NCBI GenBank assembly: GCA_018389105.1
Contig: JACATO010001005.1
Span: 532,501-596,500 of the forward strand
DNA from: Nautilus pompilius
Lineage: Eukaryota > Mollusca > Cephalopoda > Nautilida > Nautilidae
Direction: 5' to 3'
DNA: 64,000 bases
The notes below the pieces were generated by a model. That model saw only the letters and a list, made by a program, of their open reading frames with translations, was not told the origin of the DNA and did not search any database. Shown in pieces: positions 12,401-23,600 of the stretch; position 1 is the stretch's first letter, and each line of letters begins with the position of its first letter. Made by a program: the position numbers and the translations under genes.

Positions 12401-15400
12401 CAACAAAACAAACAAAAAAAGAGCTGTAGAGTTAGCTTTCAATCAGCAGCAGACTGAAAGGTTTGCAGGGTCCATTTATCATGATGCTCGGCATTAGCTT
12501 GAATATCTAGTACTTCAAAATTGAGATTTCCTAGAAGGTGGAGTCAAACTTGATTTCCTGCCAGCAACAGCGGTATCTGTCATTACAAGTGTCAACCCAT
12601 CTGTAAGAAGTGGGTCTATTTTTTAAATGCCCCAGCACTGTTTTTTTTTTTTAAATCTTCAGTTACTTTCCTGACCCACTAACTCTTCACTGGCCATTAA
12701 GTAAAATCTCCCTGGCTCACACCTATTTATGGAGGTCATTCTGACCCAAGAACTGAGTGAACCAGTAAATGAATAAATATATTGCTTCGCTTGTCAGTAC
12801 AAAGTGAGAATAAAAATCAAAGGTGGGGGGGAAAAAACTAAAAAACTGAATGCGTCCGTTTTCAAGAAAATACTAAAAACTTAGACTAACTAAGCAGAAT
12901 GTCTGATAATTAGTTCACAGGACCAAAGCATGCCAATCTGGAATCCTTAAAACTGTCACTATATACAGATTTTACCTAAAAAAACAAAAAAACAAACACA
13001 GGTGATATGTCCAGTACAATGTAATCCAAAGCAGGCAGCTTCCTCCAACTCATTTCCAACCCCACTCCATCATACCTTTCCTTTACATCCTAATTTCCCC
13101 CATTTCTTCTCATATTTTATTAGGGTACAAAGTCAGAGAAAAATGATTAATAATATATTTTTTTAATTTTTAAGAGAAAATTTTAAATGGTAAATTGGTA
13201 TAAAATGCTTAATCTGTTGAGGGAAGGGGAGAGATTAAGAAAATGAAAATTAATGTAATCAAAAACACTGAATCCAGATTAGTTTTACTGGATTGACATT
13301 GTTACATGTTTGTGAATCCAACCAGTGCAATGATTATGGCTATCTTTGTAGCTAAAGGGAACTGGTACAATGCTATATTCTATGTCATGTACAAATCAGC
13401 AATCAATGAAGGCTTAGACAGTTACATCTACTAATCTTGACAGCAGAAACAGAACTAAAAGGATTTTTAACAAGTCTAATGATAGGATTTTTACAAAACC
13501 TAACTAGGTCCAACCACATGGTAGGCTACCTGTACACAAACACCTCAGCACAAGTCAATGAGCTAGAAATGAGAAGTTTACCGATAGGTTCATATACAAA
13601 CATACAAATAATTTTGCAATGCCACTGACTGATTAAAACATCTAGGTGAGATAAAAACCTCATGATAAATTGTGTCACAGTCATCAATTCAATGATCACT
13701 GATGCTAGAGGTGCCGTCATAGCTTAAGACATTCAGTTTAGACCCTTTATTTTTATTGCTAGAGTATCCAGGTGATCGACTGCACCATAAATGAATGCTG
13801 TTTCCACGTTTTGATAAGGATAGGATGGTCCAAGATTACAACAGATATGCAATTGTATTCCATGTTCATATTATGCAAGACTGATTTAAAAAAAAAACAA
13901 AATCAAGTGGATCAGCCAATATCATTCCCCAAAAGCACAGTGCAGGTTAATGGTTCCACATATCAAGTATCTCCTGGTAAATTGAAGACAGACCAAAGCT
14001 GGCTTACCTACTATTAGCTAGATTATAATTTGGCAGAGAAAGAAAAACTGCAAAGATCACTTTTCATGGTTGACTGCTGTAGTTGGTTTTGGTAAGTGAA
14101 GTAGACAGATTCCCAAATTTAACTCTCCGCACCTTAGATGATGAAAAATTAACAGCTTAACAACCCCCTGGTTCACAGATTTTCAAGTTCTGCGTTTTTC
14201 AAATACAAGCTTAAAATATTTAAAAAACTTGGCATTAATGTAAATTCTACAGAGAAATGCAGATAAAATCTATTAATCGTGTTTAATTTGACAGTTCATT
14301 ATGAGATGGTGACAGGTTTCCTAATATTGTTCATTGTTTAATTTTGACCAAATAAATCTTGATAAGATTAGATAAACTTTTAAGTAAAATACAAAGCCTA
14401 TGTTTTGGGGTGACTCATTCTCTAAACAGTGGCTCAATTTTCTTTTCAGTAGGAAAACAATACTGGTAGAATTCTAAATTGGCTGGTGATCATAGTTGCT
14501 AGGAAACAAAGCATTTCTCCATAAAACCTTGGTACACAATGGTACAAGATTAACAATGGCAATAGGTTTAGATTGCTAAATTAAAAGCAACAAAGACACA
14601 CAAACCTGGAAACAGAAATTTGAAATATAATACTTTTCTATAAGCAATAACTATAAAAGTAGAGTAATCCAGTACTACCACCATAAAATATCTAACAGGG
14701 GAGGGGGATAAGATCTGCTGAATTTACAAATTACTTTCTTGATATAATAAATAAATTATAGTCACAGGAGGGAACAAAAGAAATTATAAACTTTCACCAC
14801 TTGGTATAATATCCTGGCTTTTAACTTAATCAAATGTTTTTGTTGGTGATGGCTCCTTCCACATTCAGACATTAAACATGCATGCAAAACTTTCCTGTTA
14901 AAAATAACGAATGTTTAATGTGTCCTAATCACTGCCCTGATCTGATAAATTTTAAAAAAAAAACAAAACAAACAAAGATAAGAGGAAGGAAGGAAAGAAC
15001 GAAAAGAAAAAGTGCAGCAGCTTAAGTCCCAGATTTTAAATCAATCTACACAGGCATTACTCTGCCGCTGCTGATACTGGGAAAACTTCAGCTACATATT
15101 TGCTCATAGGACTCATTAATAGACACCACATTCTAAATAGGTTAAATATACAACAATTTTTTTTTAACATTTAGACATTTTTTTTTTATTTATTTATTTT
15201 CTTTCACTCATCAAAATAAAAATAAAAATTATAATTGCGTGAGGAGCAAATACAACGTAAGGTTGAAAATCAAACCTCCTTACCTACTGAGGCATCTGAG
15301 AAGTGTGAATGTATAATAAATAAAACATCTGACAATGGCAGTCCAGAATATTTAAATAGTACTAGTTTATACTGACCTGTTGAAATCTGGCAATATTATT

Positions 15401-15790
15401 ATTATTATTATTACTATTATTTTTCTTCTTGGCAAAAACAAAACAAAACATTTTTTGCAAACTTTTCAGGGGTAAGTCATACAAATAACTAGCCGGCGAG
15501 GAGAGAGATTTTAAATGAATTATCATTGTTAATAAAATTACATCTCTCACCATTTAACAGGACTAAAAAAAACTGGTTTAAGTTACCATTAAAAAAAAGA
15601 AATAGTCGTGGACGAGGCTGTCAAATAGCTTAACCACAGCATAACAGTGACAAGATGCCCCCCCCACACACACACACTTTCGGCTGTATTATAAAGAAAA
15701 TTAAATTATTACCAACACAAAGACGAGCAGCTTCTCTCTCTTGCCAACCAGTTAGTTAGCTAATCTTTTTTCTTCTTCTTCTTAAAACAA
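9435..15790. other. AT-rich intronic DNA with short microsatellites
   Basis: No exon or transposon was recognised. Short runs include (CA)n near 12,017-12,033 and (ATT)n near 15,396-15,420. A B-box-like word near 12,550 hints at a SINE scrap but is too weak to call. Confidence 0.4.
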
Positions 15791-15814
15791 GACGTCTTAC
15801 GAAGACAGGAGTTT

Positions 15815-16734
15815 GAGGGAAGGAGAGAGGGATGGAGGGGCAGAGAGAGGGGGGAGGGTGGAGGGGGAGGAGAGTAGAGAGAGAGAGAGAAAGGGGGAGA
15901 GATAGGGAGAGGGAGAGGAGTAGAGAGAGAGGGAGGGGAGGAGAGAGGAGGAGAGAGGGAGGGAGAGAGAGAGGAGGAGGGATAGAGAGAGAGGAAGGGG
16001 GAGAGATAGGGAGAGGGAGTAGTAGTAGAGAGGGAGGGAGGGACGGGAGGGAGTCTAGAGGGAGGGGAGGGAGTCTTAGTAGAGAGGGAGGGAGAGAGAG
16101 GGGAGGGAGAGGAGAGGAGAGAGAGGGGGGAGGAGTTAGGGAGGGAGAGGGAGGGAGGGGAGGGATGTAGTAGTAGTTAGAGAGGGAGGGAGGGGAGGAG
16201 GAGTAGAGGGAGGGAGAGAGAGGGTAGTAGTAGTAGAGAGGGAGGGAGAGAGAGGGAGGGAGGGGAGAGAGAGGGAGGGGGAGGAGAGAGGGGGAGAGAG
16301 AGAGAGAGATGGAGCGGGGAGGAGAGAGAGAGGTGGAGGAGTAGAGAGAGAGATGGAGGGGGGAGATAAGAGGGAGGGAGGGGAGGGGGAGGCGAAGAGG
16401 AGAGGGGGAGGAGTTAGAGAGAGAGAGATGGAGGGGGAGGGAGGGGGGAGATAGAGAGGAGGGAGGGGAGGGGGAGGGGAGAGAGAGAGGGGGAGGAGAG
16501 GGGGAGGGCGAGTGAGAGAGAGAGGGGGAGGAGTAGAGAGAGAGAGAGAGATGGAGGGCGGAGATAGAGAGGGAGGGGCGGAGAGACGCGAGAGAGATGA
16601 GGGGGAGATAGAGAAGAGAGAGGGAGGGGGGAGCTAGAGAGGGAGGGGGGGAGATCGAGAGGGAGGGGGGATGAGATAGCGAGAGAGATGGAGGGGGGAG
16701 ATAGAGAGAGAGGGAGGGGGGAGAGAGAGAGAGT
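15815..16734 (+). repeat. 0.9-kb purine (GA/GGGA) low-complexity tract
   Basis: The plus strand is almost all A and G, as irregular GAGAGG/GGAGGGAG arrays with rare T (TAGTAG, GAT) and very rare C. Such mirror-symmetric purine tracts can adopt triplex (H-DNA) structure. It lies about 335 bp inside the ARHGAP17/44-like intron 1. Confidence 0.95.
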
Positions 16735-16794
16735 TCGTATTCGCATCTAATCAAACTCACCGATCAAGAAGAATCTCTGCGATCTTTATATACA

Positions 16795-16813
16795 TGTGTG
16801 TGTGTGTGTGTGA
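16795..16813 (+). repeat. (TG)n microsatellite
   Basis: A short TG run after TATATACATG; an ATAATAATAATAAT run follows at about 16,860-16,873. Confidence 0.8.
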
Positions 16814-17067
16814 AAATCTAGTCATGGGGTGGTATGATTCTTGAATGAAACTGTTCACTAATAATAATAATAATGTAGAAGACAAATGAGGAACAACAGG
16901 AAATCCTTGATCGCTCGTCTTCCATTCTTCAGGTCAACTTCCAATACTTCAATCCAGGTCTCTTACACAGTTTAAATTTCACAGAAAACCGAAGGAAACA
17001 GAAGATCTAAACAACATTAACAACATTAACACAACATTAACAACTAACAACAATATTAACCCCTAAC

Positions 17068-17138
17068 CTTCCGAGGTTCTGGTCCGCAATCTGCTTCACC
17101 CGTAAAAAATTCTTCCTTAGGTTTTCTTTCTTCCACAT
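17068..17138 (-). CDS. ARHGAP17: First coding exon of a BAR-domain RhoGAP (ARHGAP17/ARHGAP44-like), partial gene
   Basis: The minus-strand ATG at 17,138-17,136 opens 23 codons plus two bases and ends at AG|GTTAGG. The peptide ends KNFLRVKQIADQNLGR, which aligns with the start of vertebrate ARHGAP17 and ARHGAP44 (KKQFNRMKQLANQTVGR, from memory), where the BAR domain begins. Proteins of this family bind curved membrane through the BAR domain and stimulate GTP hydrolysis by Rac/Cdc42 through a RhoGAP domain. Here there are about six extra residues (MWKKEN) before the conserved block. No further BAR or RhoGAP exon was found between 1 and 17,067, so the next exon should lie left of the window and intron 1 would exceed 17 kb. 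The exon faces RRS1 head to head. The family call rests on only about 17 aligned residues and cannot separate ARHGAP17, ARHGAP44 and SH3BP1; the donor (+3 T) is not ideal. Confidence 0.66.
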
Positions 17139-17464
17139 TTTCGGTCCGCGCTCGGGTCACCCAACCACCGCCTGTTGTCTTAGCTGCTCACACGGACCAT
17201 CCCCCGGCCGGCTGTCATTTCCTTCAGTAATTCCGGGGAGTTTCTCGCCTGATTTTCCGAGGGAAAATAAAAAAAAAACGGACTCCGCTCCACGGTCCAG
17301 AGCCGCAACCGAACCCAACAGGAAAATTGTGGCGACGAACAGACAGAGGCCATGCCGAAGCGCCGCCGTGTCGCTACCTCGCGATTGGCGGGCGCTCGTC
17401 GCGACGAGTGGCGCTAGCGTCGCCGCTCGCCATTGGCCCGATCCCGTTCACGGCCTTTCGAGAC
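17139..17464. promoter_or_regulatory. Divergent CpG-rich promoter shared by the ARHGAP17/44-like gene and RRS1
   Basis: Only 326 bp separate the two start codons, and the interval is much richer in CpG than the AT-rich flanks. ATTGG (inverted CCAAT, NF-Y type) occurs at 17,384-17,388 and 17,432-17,436, about 80 and 30 bp before the RRS1 ATG. TCGCGA-like words occur around 17,379 and 17,399. No TATA box is seen on the RRS1 side. A pyrimidine run CCTTTC (17,454-17,459) just before the RRS1 ATG resembles the TOP-type initiator used by many translation-machinery genes. Start sites are inferred, not seen. Confidence 0.6.
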
Positions 17465-17616
17465 ATGGCGGACCTCGTGGAGTGCATACTGCGGAGCGAG
17501 AGAGAAAAGAAGTTGAAGTTTAAGACGACAGACGTCGAAAAGGCCGTCGATCTAGACGTCGATGAAGGAAGCCTGTTGGCTTCTGATCCGAACCCGCTGG
17601 ACCTGGAGAGTTACAG
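17465..17616 (+). CDS. RRS1: RRS1 coding exon 1
   Basis: Begins MADLVECILRSEREKKLKFK and ends LDLESY plus AG of a split Arg codon; donor AG|GTGAAG. It contains the conserved LLASDPNPLD block. Confidence 0.95.
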
Positions 17617-20600
17617 GTGAAGACATACTCGTTTCGTCGCGGGCCCGGTGCTCCCACCACAACCGGTGCCAGCAGCTTTAATTAAAGCCCCCAACCCCCT
17701 GACTAATTAAAGACGGGGAACCCCCCACCCCCTACCTCCCCGACAGACAGTTAAATAGACGAGGTTCCCCCCAGTAATTTCTTGCGATACATTCTGCCCG
17801 CCGCTGTTCGCCTCTTGGAAACGGAGGCTTCCCACTGACTGCATACGGAGAATGGCGGCTGTTCACCGCGGCTAACCCACCTCTGAGGCGATTTGTGAGG
17901 GGTTTTCCACGCTGCACCCTTGTAGGGCTTAAGGCTTCCCTAGAGCAGGGGGGGAGGGACCTGGCATGGGCGCCGGTACGACGGGACAGAGACACACACA
18001 CACCTAAAGAGACACACACACACACACAGAAAGATACACACATACACACACCAAAGAGAGACATACACACATCAACACACACACAACACTACACACACAA
18101 ATAGATACATACCCCACACACACACATAAATTACACAGACAACACATAAATATACATACACACACACACACATAAATATACACATACACACATAAATATA
18201 TATACATACACACATACAACACATAAATATATCTACACACACACACACATAAATATATACATACACACACACACATTAAATATACAATACACACACACAC
18301 ATAAATATACACATACACACACATAAATATACACATACACACACATAAATATATACATACCACACACACACATATATACATATACACACAAATATACATA
18401 TACACACACCATATACTATATATATACATACATACACATATACACACACAATAAATATATACTATACACACACATACATAAATATATTCATATACACACA
18501 TAAATAATATATACAACACACATACATAAATATATTCATATACAACCCACACACACATATATACATATCACACATATACATCGAGTTGATCGAAAAACTG
18601 AAGATATTTACAGTTTGCTGGTGGTGGCATATAACTTGGCATGTACTTCCTGAGCTTTTTATTACCACTATAATTTATCAGTGTTTTGGAGAACTTCTGT
18701 CTCCAGCAGCAGCTTTTAATAACTATGCAGTGACATGTGTCATAATAGCCATTTCATTTTTAACAGTGTGAAATCTGTATTTATTGTTAGGCTTATTCTT
18801 TCAGATGTTTCTTTGTAGTTTTTATTGTAAGAAACATGCCAGTAACCCATTAATTCACTTTTAGAATTCTTATTATGAACACTCAAATTCATATAAAAAA
18901 TGACTTTATATAGTACAATCAGAATTTGCTTACAAAAACCAGTGGTGTTTAGGATGAAAGTATGCACATTCTTAATCTTAGTTGTAAAAGGGTTAAATTT
19001 GTGTGTGTGCTTTTTATAGTACTCTGCTGTAATCTGGCCACTTACAATAAGTTTGGAAACTCAAATAGAGTGAGCCTCTACATGTGCTCATCTGGATTCA
19101 CATCAAAATTTTTGGGTACTCATTGAAGAAGCTGATTGCTTTGATTCTTCCAGATTGTGATCCCATAAAAGATTTGGATATTTACCATTTTCCACCTGAA
19201 AATAGGGGTATGCCTGTTACTACAATGTAGATGTGTTTTTAAAATGATAATACAGACTTAGATAGTTGTTCAAATGGCACTAGTTTTGACATTCCACCAA
19301 GCCGGATTACTCATAATGATACTCTAGCCTCTATACTTGACTGGGTTGAAGGTTTTTGTTAGGTTTCCTCCAAACTCTGCATGATCTCCAGATGAACATT
19401 TTTGAAACCTGGACTCATCACAGAAGATTGCACACCACTAATACTCTGGTTTTGCCAGCCAGACATGTCAGCAGACAGGCCTTATAAGACATTTTATTCC
19501 TACCGGACAGTGGTTTTTCTTATGTATTATGCACCCTTTGCTGTAGCCAAGTTGGAGATGATGATGTGCTATTCTTTGGCTCATTTTAGTTGCATGGGTG
19601 ATACCATCAAGAAAATCTTGATAGTGAATGCAGATGGCGAATAATAGCATTTTCTTGTCATGGTGTCACTTTGGTGTTGCAGTGATGTTTGCTTTGGTGA
19701 ACTTAATGATAACATTGGCCACATGTACATGAAATATTGAGATCTTTGACAGTTTGTTTTGACTCTAGCTTACAACACAACACACAAATGTATTATATTA
19801 AATAGTAACGAATCTCGATTTTGTATCTAAATGAATTATAGCAAATTTGTTAAAATCTCAGAAATAATAGCTTAATAACAGACAAGTAGTTGGTTCGTGA
19901 TTAAATGGATAGTCAGTTGTAAGTCATGTAAAGTACTGTTACCTCTTTATAAATTGTCATTCAGTACACTTAAAATGTAATTGACAGTAGTGGATTTCCT
20001 GGTTTCTGTTTGGTTTTTTCATTAATGCTTACAAGGGAGGCAATCCTGGTGAGGGTTAATAGTCACATTGGTCTGAAGCTGTTGCCAGATTTGCAGCACT
20101 TCTGACTTTGTCAGAGAGACATTTTTTTTAATGTTGCAGGTGCAGCGAACCAAGTATGCTCTCTACAAGAATCAAACTCCAGCACTGGAATTTCACTCGA
20201 ATGATAAAGGTGTAGATAATTAAAACCGTGTAGTCTTAGTATGTTGCTATTTTCTTGTTGGCTTGATTAGATAGGATATTGTGCAGGGGTTGGATGAAGA
20301 AAGTCAGCACCTTTGTCAGTCTGCAGCACTTACCCTGCAGAGTCACCGGGTTCAGATACTAGGGAACGGATGGATTTAAGCACCATGAGGTCTGGACTAG
20401 AGTTGCTAAACTAGTGCCCCTTAGCCGCAGATAGGGAGATTTAATTTTAAAAAAAGGAAAAAAAGGTCTGCATTTATAAGTCCTGAAACTATAAAAAATT
20501 ATATTGTTTCTATGTTCTCACTGTTTCTAGGTTTTCCATCAGTTGTGTTTGTCTTTGTTTTTTTTTCTAGGAAAGACAAAGATGGCTACCTATGCACCTT

Positions 20601-23600
20601 AGCCAGGGACAACACACAGTTGTTGATAAACAAGATATGGCAAGTAAGAGGGACATTTTTATAATAATAAACTGTTAAATTCAGATTAATTTGACTTAAA
20701 ATTGATCATTACAATTTGTGAGCTAGTTGTGGTGTGTAAGTGTGTTTTAACATTAGAGTTTTCTTTTTCTTTAAAAAAAAATGGAAATAGCCACTAGCCC
20801 TTATTGCCCTTTTTGTGTTAACTTGGTCAGTTACAACAGTTTGAAGGGAGAACTTCTTTTCCAGTATTCCTAATGATTGAAGATTTAAAATTTTTTGATG
20901 GATCCTGTTTATTCAGGAAGACGATGAGTGACCAATATTTTTCGTACTAGCGACTTTGCATAACAAAGTAAATGCATGGGAATACATTGATAATAAGCAT
21001 GCTGCTTTAAGGTAGAGACCATATTCTTCGTTGGTGTTTGGGTTCTGGGTAATACTCTGGTGGTGAGTTTTCTTCTTCAGCTGACTATCACCCCACTGAG
21101 ACGTTCTGTGTGATGAATGGTTAACAGTTTCAGAAGGCATGAATGAGGAAGGTCAGCTTTATGCCTGTAAAACTGACTGCCTGCTATTTACTTCATGTTT
21201 ACTTCTTTTTTTAAAAATTCTATTGTTAATTCTGTCCCTTTCATTAACCCAGCAGTGTCTGTTGAAATTAAGTTTAAAGTTACACATATGCAATCTGTTA
21301 AATAAGAAGATTGTCAGTACAGGCATTGCCATGGTGATATTTAGGTCAAGTTTAATTTTAATGCCCTTAGTAGCTACTAATAAACACGTATGTGGTGTTG
21401 GGGAAAAGGCCACAGTATCTCCACTTTTCTGCCAATAACACCTCCAGTCTATGTTCTTATCTTTACACTTTTCTTTCTGTTCCAGCTTCCAACAGAAGTT
21501 GTTGATAACATAATTGTAGCAAAGGTAAGGAGACTGGCTTTTTCTGGTGGTATTTCTAGAGGATGTTTCTAAGTTTGGGCGCAGTTAACTAAACGCGAGA
21601 AATGCACCAGGTGTGGAGGCAGCATTCTTCTACATTGTCTTGGTGATGAGCAAGGGAGACGAGACGTATGGTGTGAGTGAAGTGAATTGAAGCGCTTGTA
21701 AAATTAAAAGGGTGGTTTATTATAATCTCCACTCAGCTGATAAAACAGAATTACCAGCAAATGCATTGGAAATTGTTTTGTACAAGTGTCTAAAAACCTG
21801 GCACAGCTCTGGATGCATGCAGTGTCGGGGTGTCATTGTGTCGGAGCCTGGTGGGCAGTCACTTCAATCTGGACGCACGCACTTGTGCTGAAGTTGATCA
21901 AAAGTGTGTTGCTTTTTTTTAATTTTTGTAATAAATATTGGTGATAGATTTGTAACTTAAGAAATTACTAATGTAAAATATGGTTCTTTTATATATATAT
22001 TAACATTTTTTAACTAGATTGTTAATTTTTTTTTTGCTTTTTTGTGACCAATCAGTAATACGCAAGTTTTACTTTTCCTTTTTTTTTTGCAGCTTCCCAA
22101 ACCCAAAACAGTTATTCCAAGGGAAAAGCCGGTGAGTAACAGGATGTGTACATTTGAGATGAAGTCTGAAGCAGATTATTTTTTTGTTTAATTTTCACAC
22201 AGCCACACTAGCTTTCAAAGCACACGCTGTCTGTAAGTTGTAATTTAAACTCGTCTGAAGTTCATTGCAGTCAGCCTTTGGATCTTGCAGTTTTTGCCCT
22301 CCACGTTGATAGGTTAAAAACATTTGGTCAACCACCGACTCAAAAGAACAATTTGTAAATTAAGGTAATGGAGCACCATGGCTACATTACTGGACGGCCA
22401 AAGTTTGATCTGTGGTCCAGGTCAGCTTGGTTTGGCGTGCGCACTTTTCCTGGCACGTCTCCTGTCTTGCTCCTCTTCACCATGGCTTTCTCTCTCGACG
22501 TCCAAGAGGGGGCATCGCTGTCCAGCAGATAGCCACAGCACTGTGCACCCTCACCTTGCCAGGGTTCTGTCTCTTGTGGAGACTGGTGTGTGGCACAACA
22601 GCATAAAATTTAAGTAGTCACAAGAAACAAATAATAAATTAATTTAAAAGAAAAAAGCAAAGTATTTTTGCTAAAATTTATAAAGGGATTTAAGTTAAAA
22701 ACAATACAGTGTTTAAAAGATTTGAATTACTAACTCACAAGAAGGTTAAGGAGCATCTTAGAATATGAAATTAAGAACTGCTTCATGTTCTGCTAAAGAT
22801 TAATTTTAAAAAATTTTATTATTATTATTTGTTAATAAACCATAAATCTGTTACCTGGGTCTACCAAGTCTGATTTCCTTGTGTGTGATTGATGGTTTAC
22901 GAAGACAGAATAATATTTTGTGTTTTAATACCCATCACATTAATTTCTTGCCGTGTTTCCAAAAAAAAAAAAAAACCCAGAAATGGAAAGAAAGAAAATA
23001 CATTTTATGATTTAAAGTTTTTGACTTACTTGCTGTTTTCCAGGTGCCAAAGCCTAAGCCTTTGACAAAATGGGAGAAGTTTGCGAAACTCAAAAGTATC
23101 AAAAATAAAAGGAAGAACAAGAAGGTCTGGGATGAAAATGAGCAGGTAAACATGACGGGTGTTTTGTTGTTGTTGGATCTGTTGCGCTGTGGCTACTCAC
23201 CAACGGATAGTCACCAGAATCCTCAATGTTGTTTATGGTTTTTGAGTCCTGGACAAAGGAGGCGGTCCCGACAGTCGTGTGAAGTGACGGGAATTCTAAT
23301 AACTTTTAGTTGGAGAAAAGTCCTGTGGTAGGTTAATTTGTCATGGTTGTGGGGGGGGGGGGTACGATTTAGGCCATGTGTTTGTCTGTTGCCATAGTTT
23401 CTCTTCATACCAGACTTTGGATTTCCTTACTGTCTCATGTTCTGCAAACCAGTTTAAAACTACACACGTACAATGGATGGTTGCTTTGCTTCCTCTGAAG
23501 TACCCATTTCTTTCAGATTGACTTGAAAGGATGCACTTGGTCTCAGTGATGCTCAGAGACCATAGGTCTAAGCTACTAGGTTTGATGAAGTGGCTTGAGA

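Larger units (their letters stand above)
17617..20570 (+). other. RRS1 intron 1
   Basis: Starts GTGAAG and ends TTTCTAG. It holds the CA-rich tract, a Tc1 remnant near 19.1-19.8 kb and a SINE-like scrap near 20.15 kb; otherwise AT-rich. Confidence 0.85.

Noticed and set aside
15756-16760. 334-codon minus-strand frame rich in Ser, Pro and Leu
   Set aside because: It is the translation of the purine tract; composition explains the absence of stops and there is no domain.
17327-17464. N-terminal extension of RRS1 upstream of the ATG at 17,465
   Set aside because: The in-frame stretch has no ATG, is CpG-rich promoter sequence and has no counterpart in RRS1 proteins.
18004-18558. 184-codon minus-strand frame rich in Cys, Val and Tyr
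   Set aside because: It is the translation of the CA-rich microsatellite in RRS1 intron 1.
22378-22617. 79-codon plus frame in RRS1 intron 4
   Set aside because: It lies entirely within a SINE-like copy.
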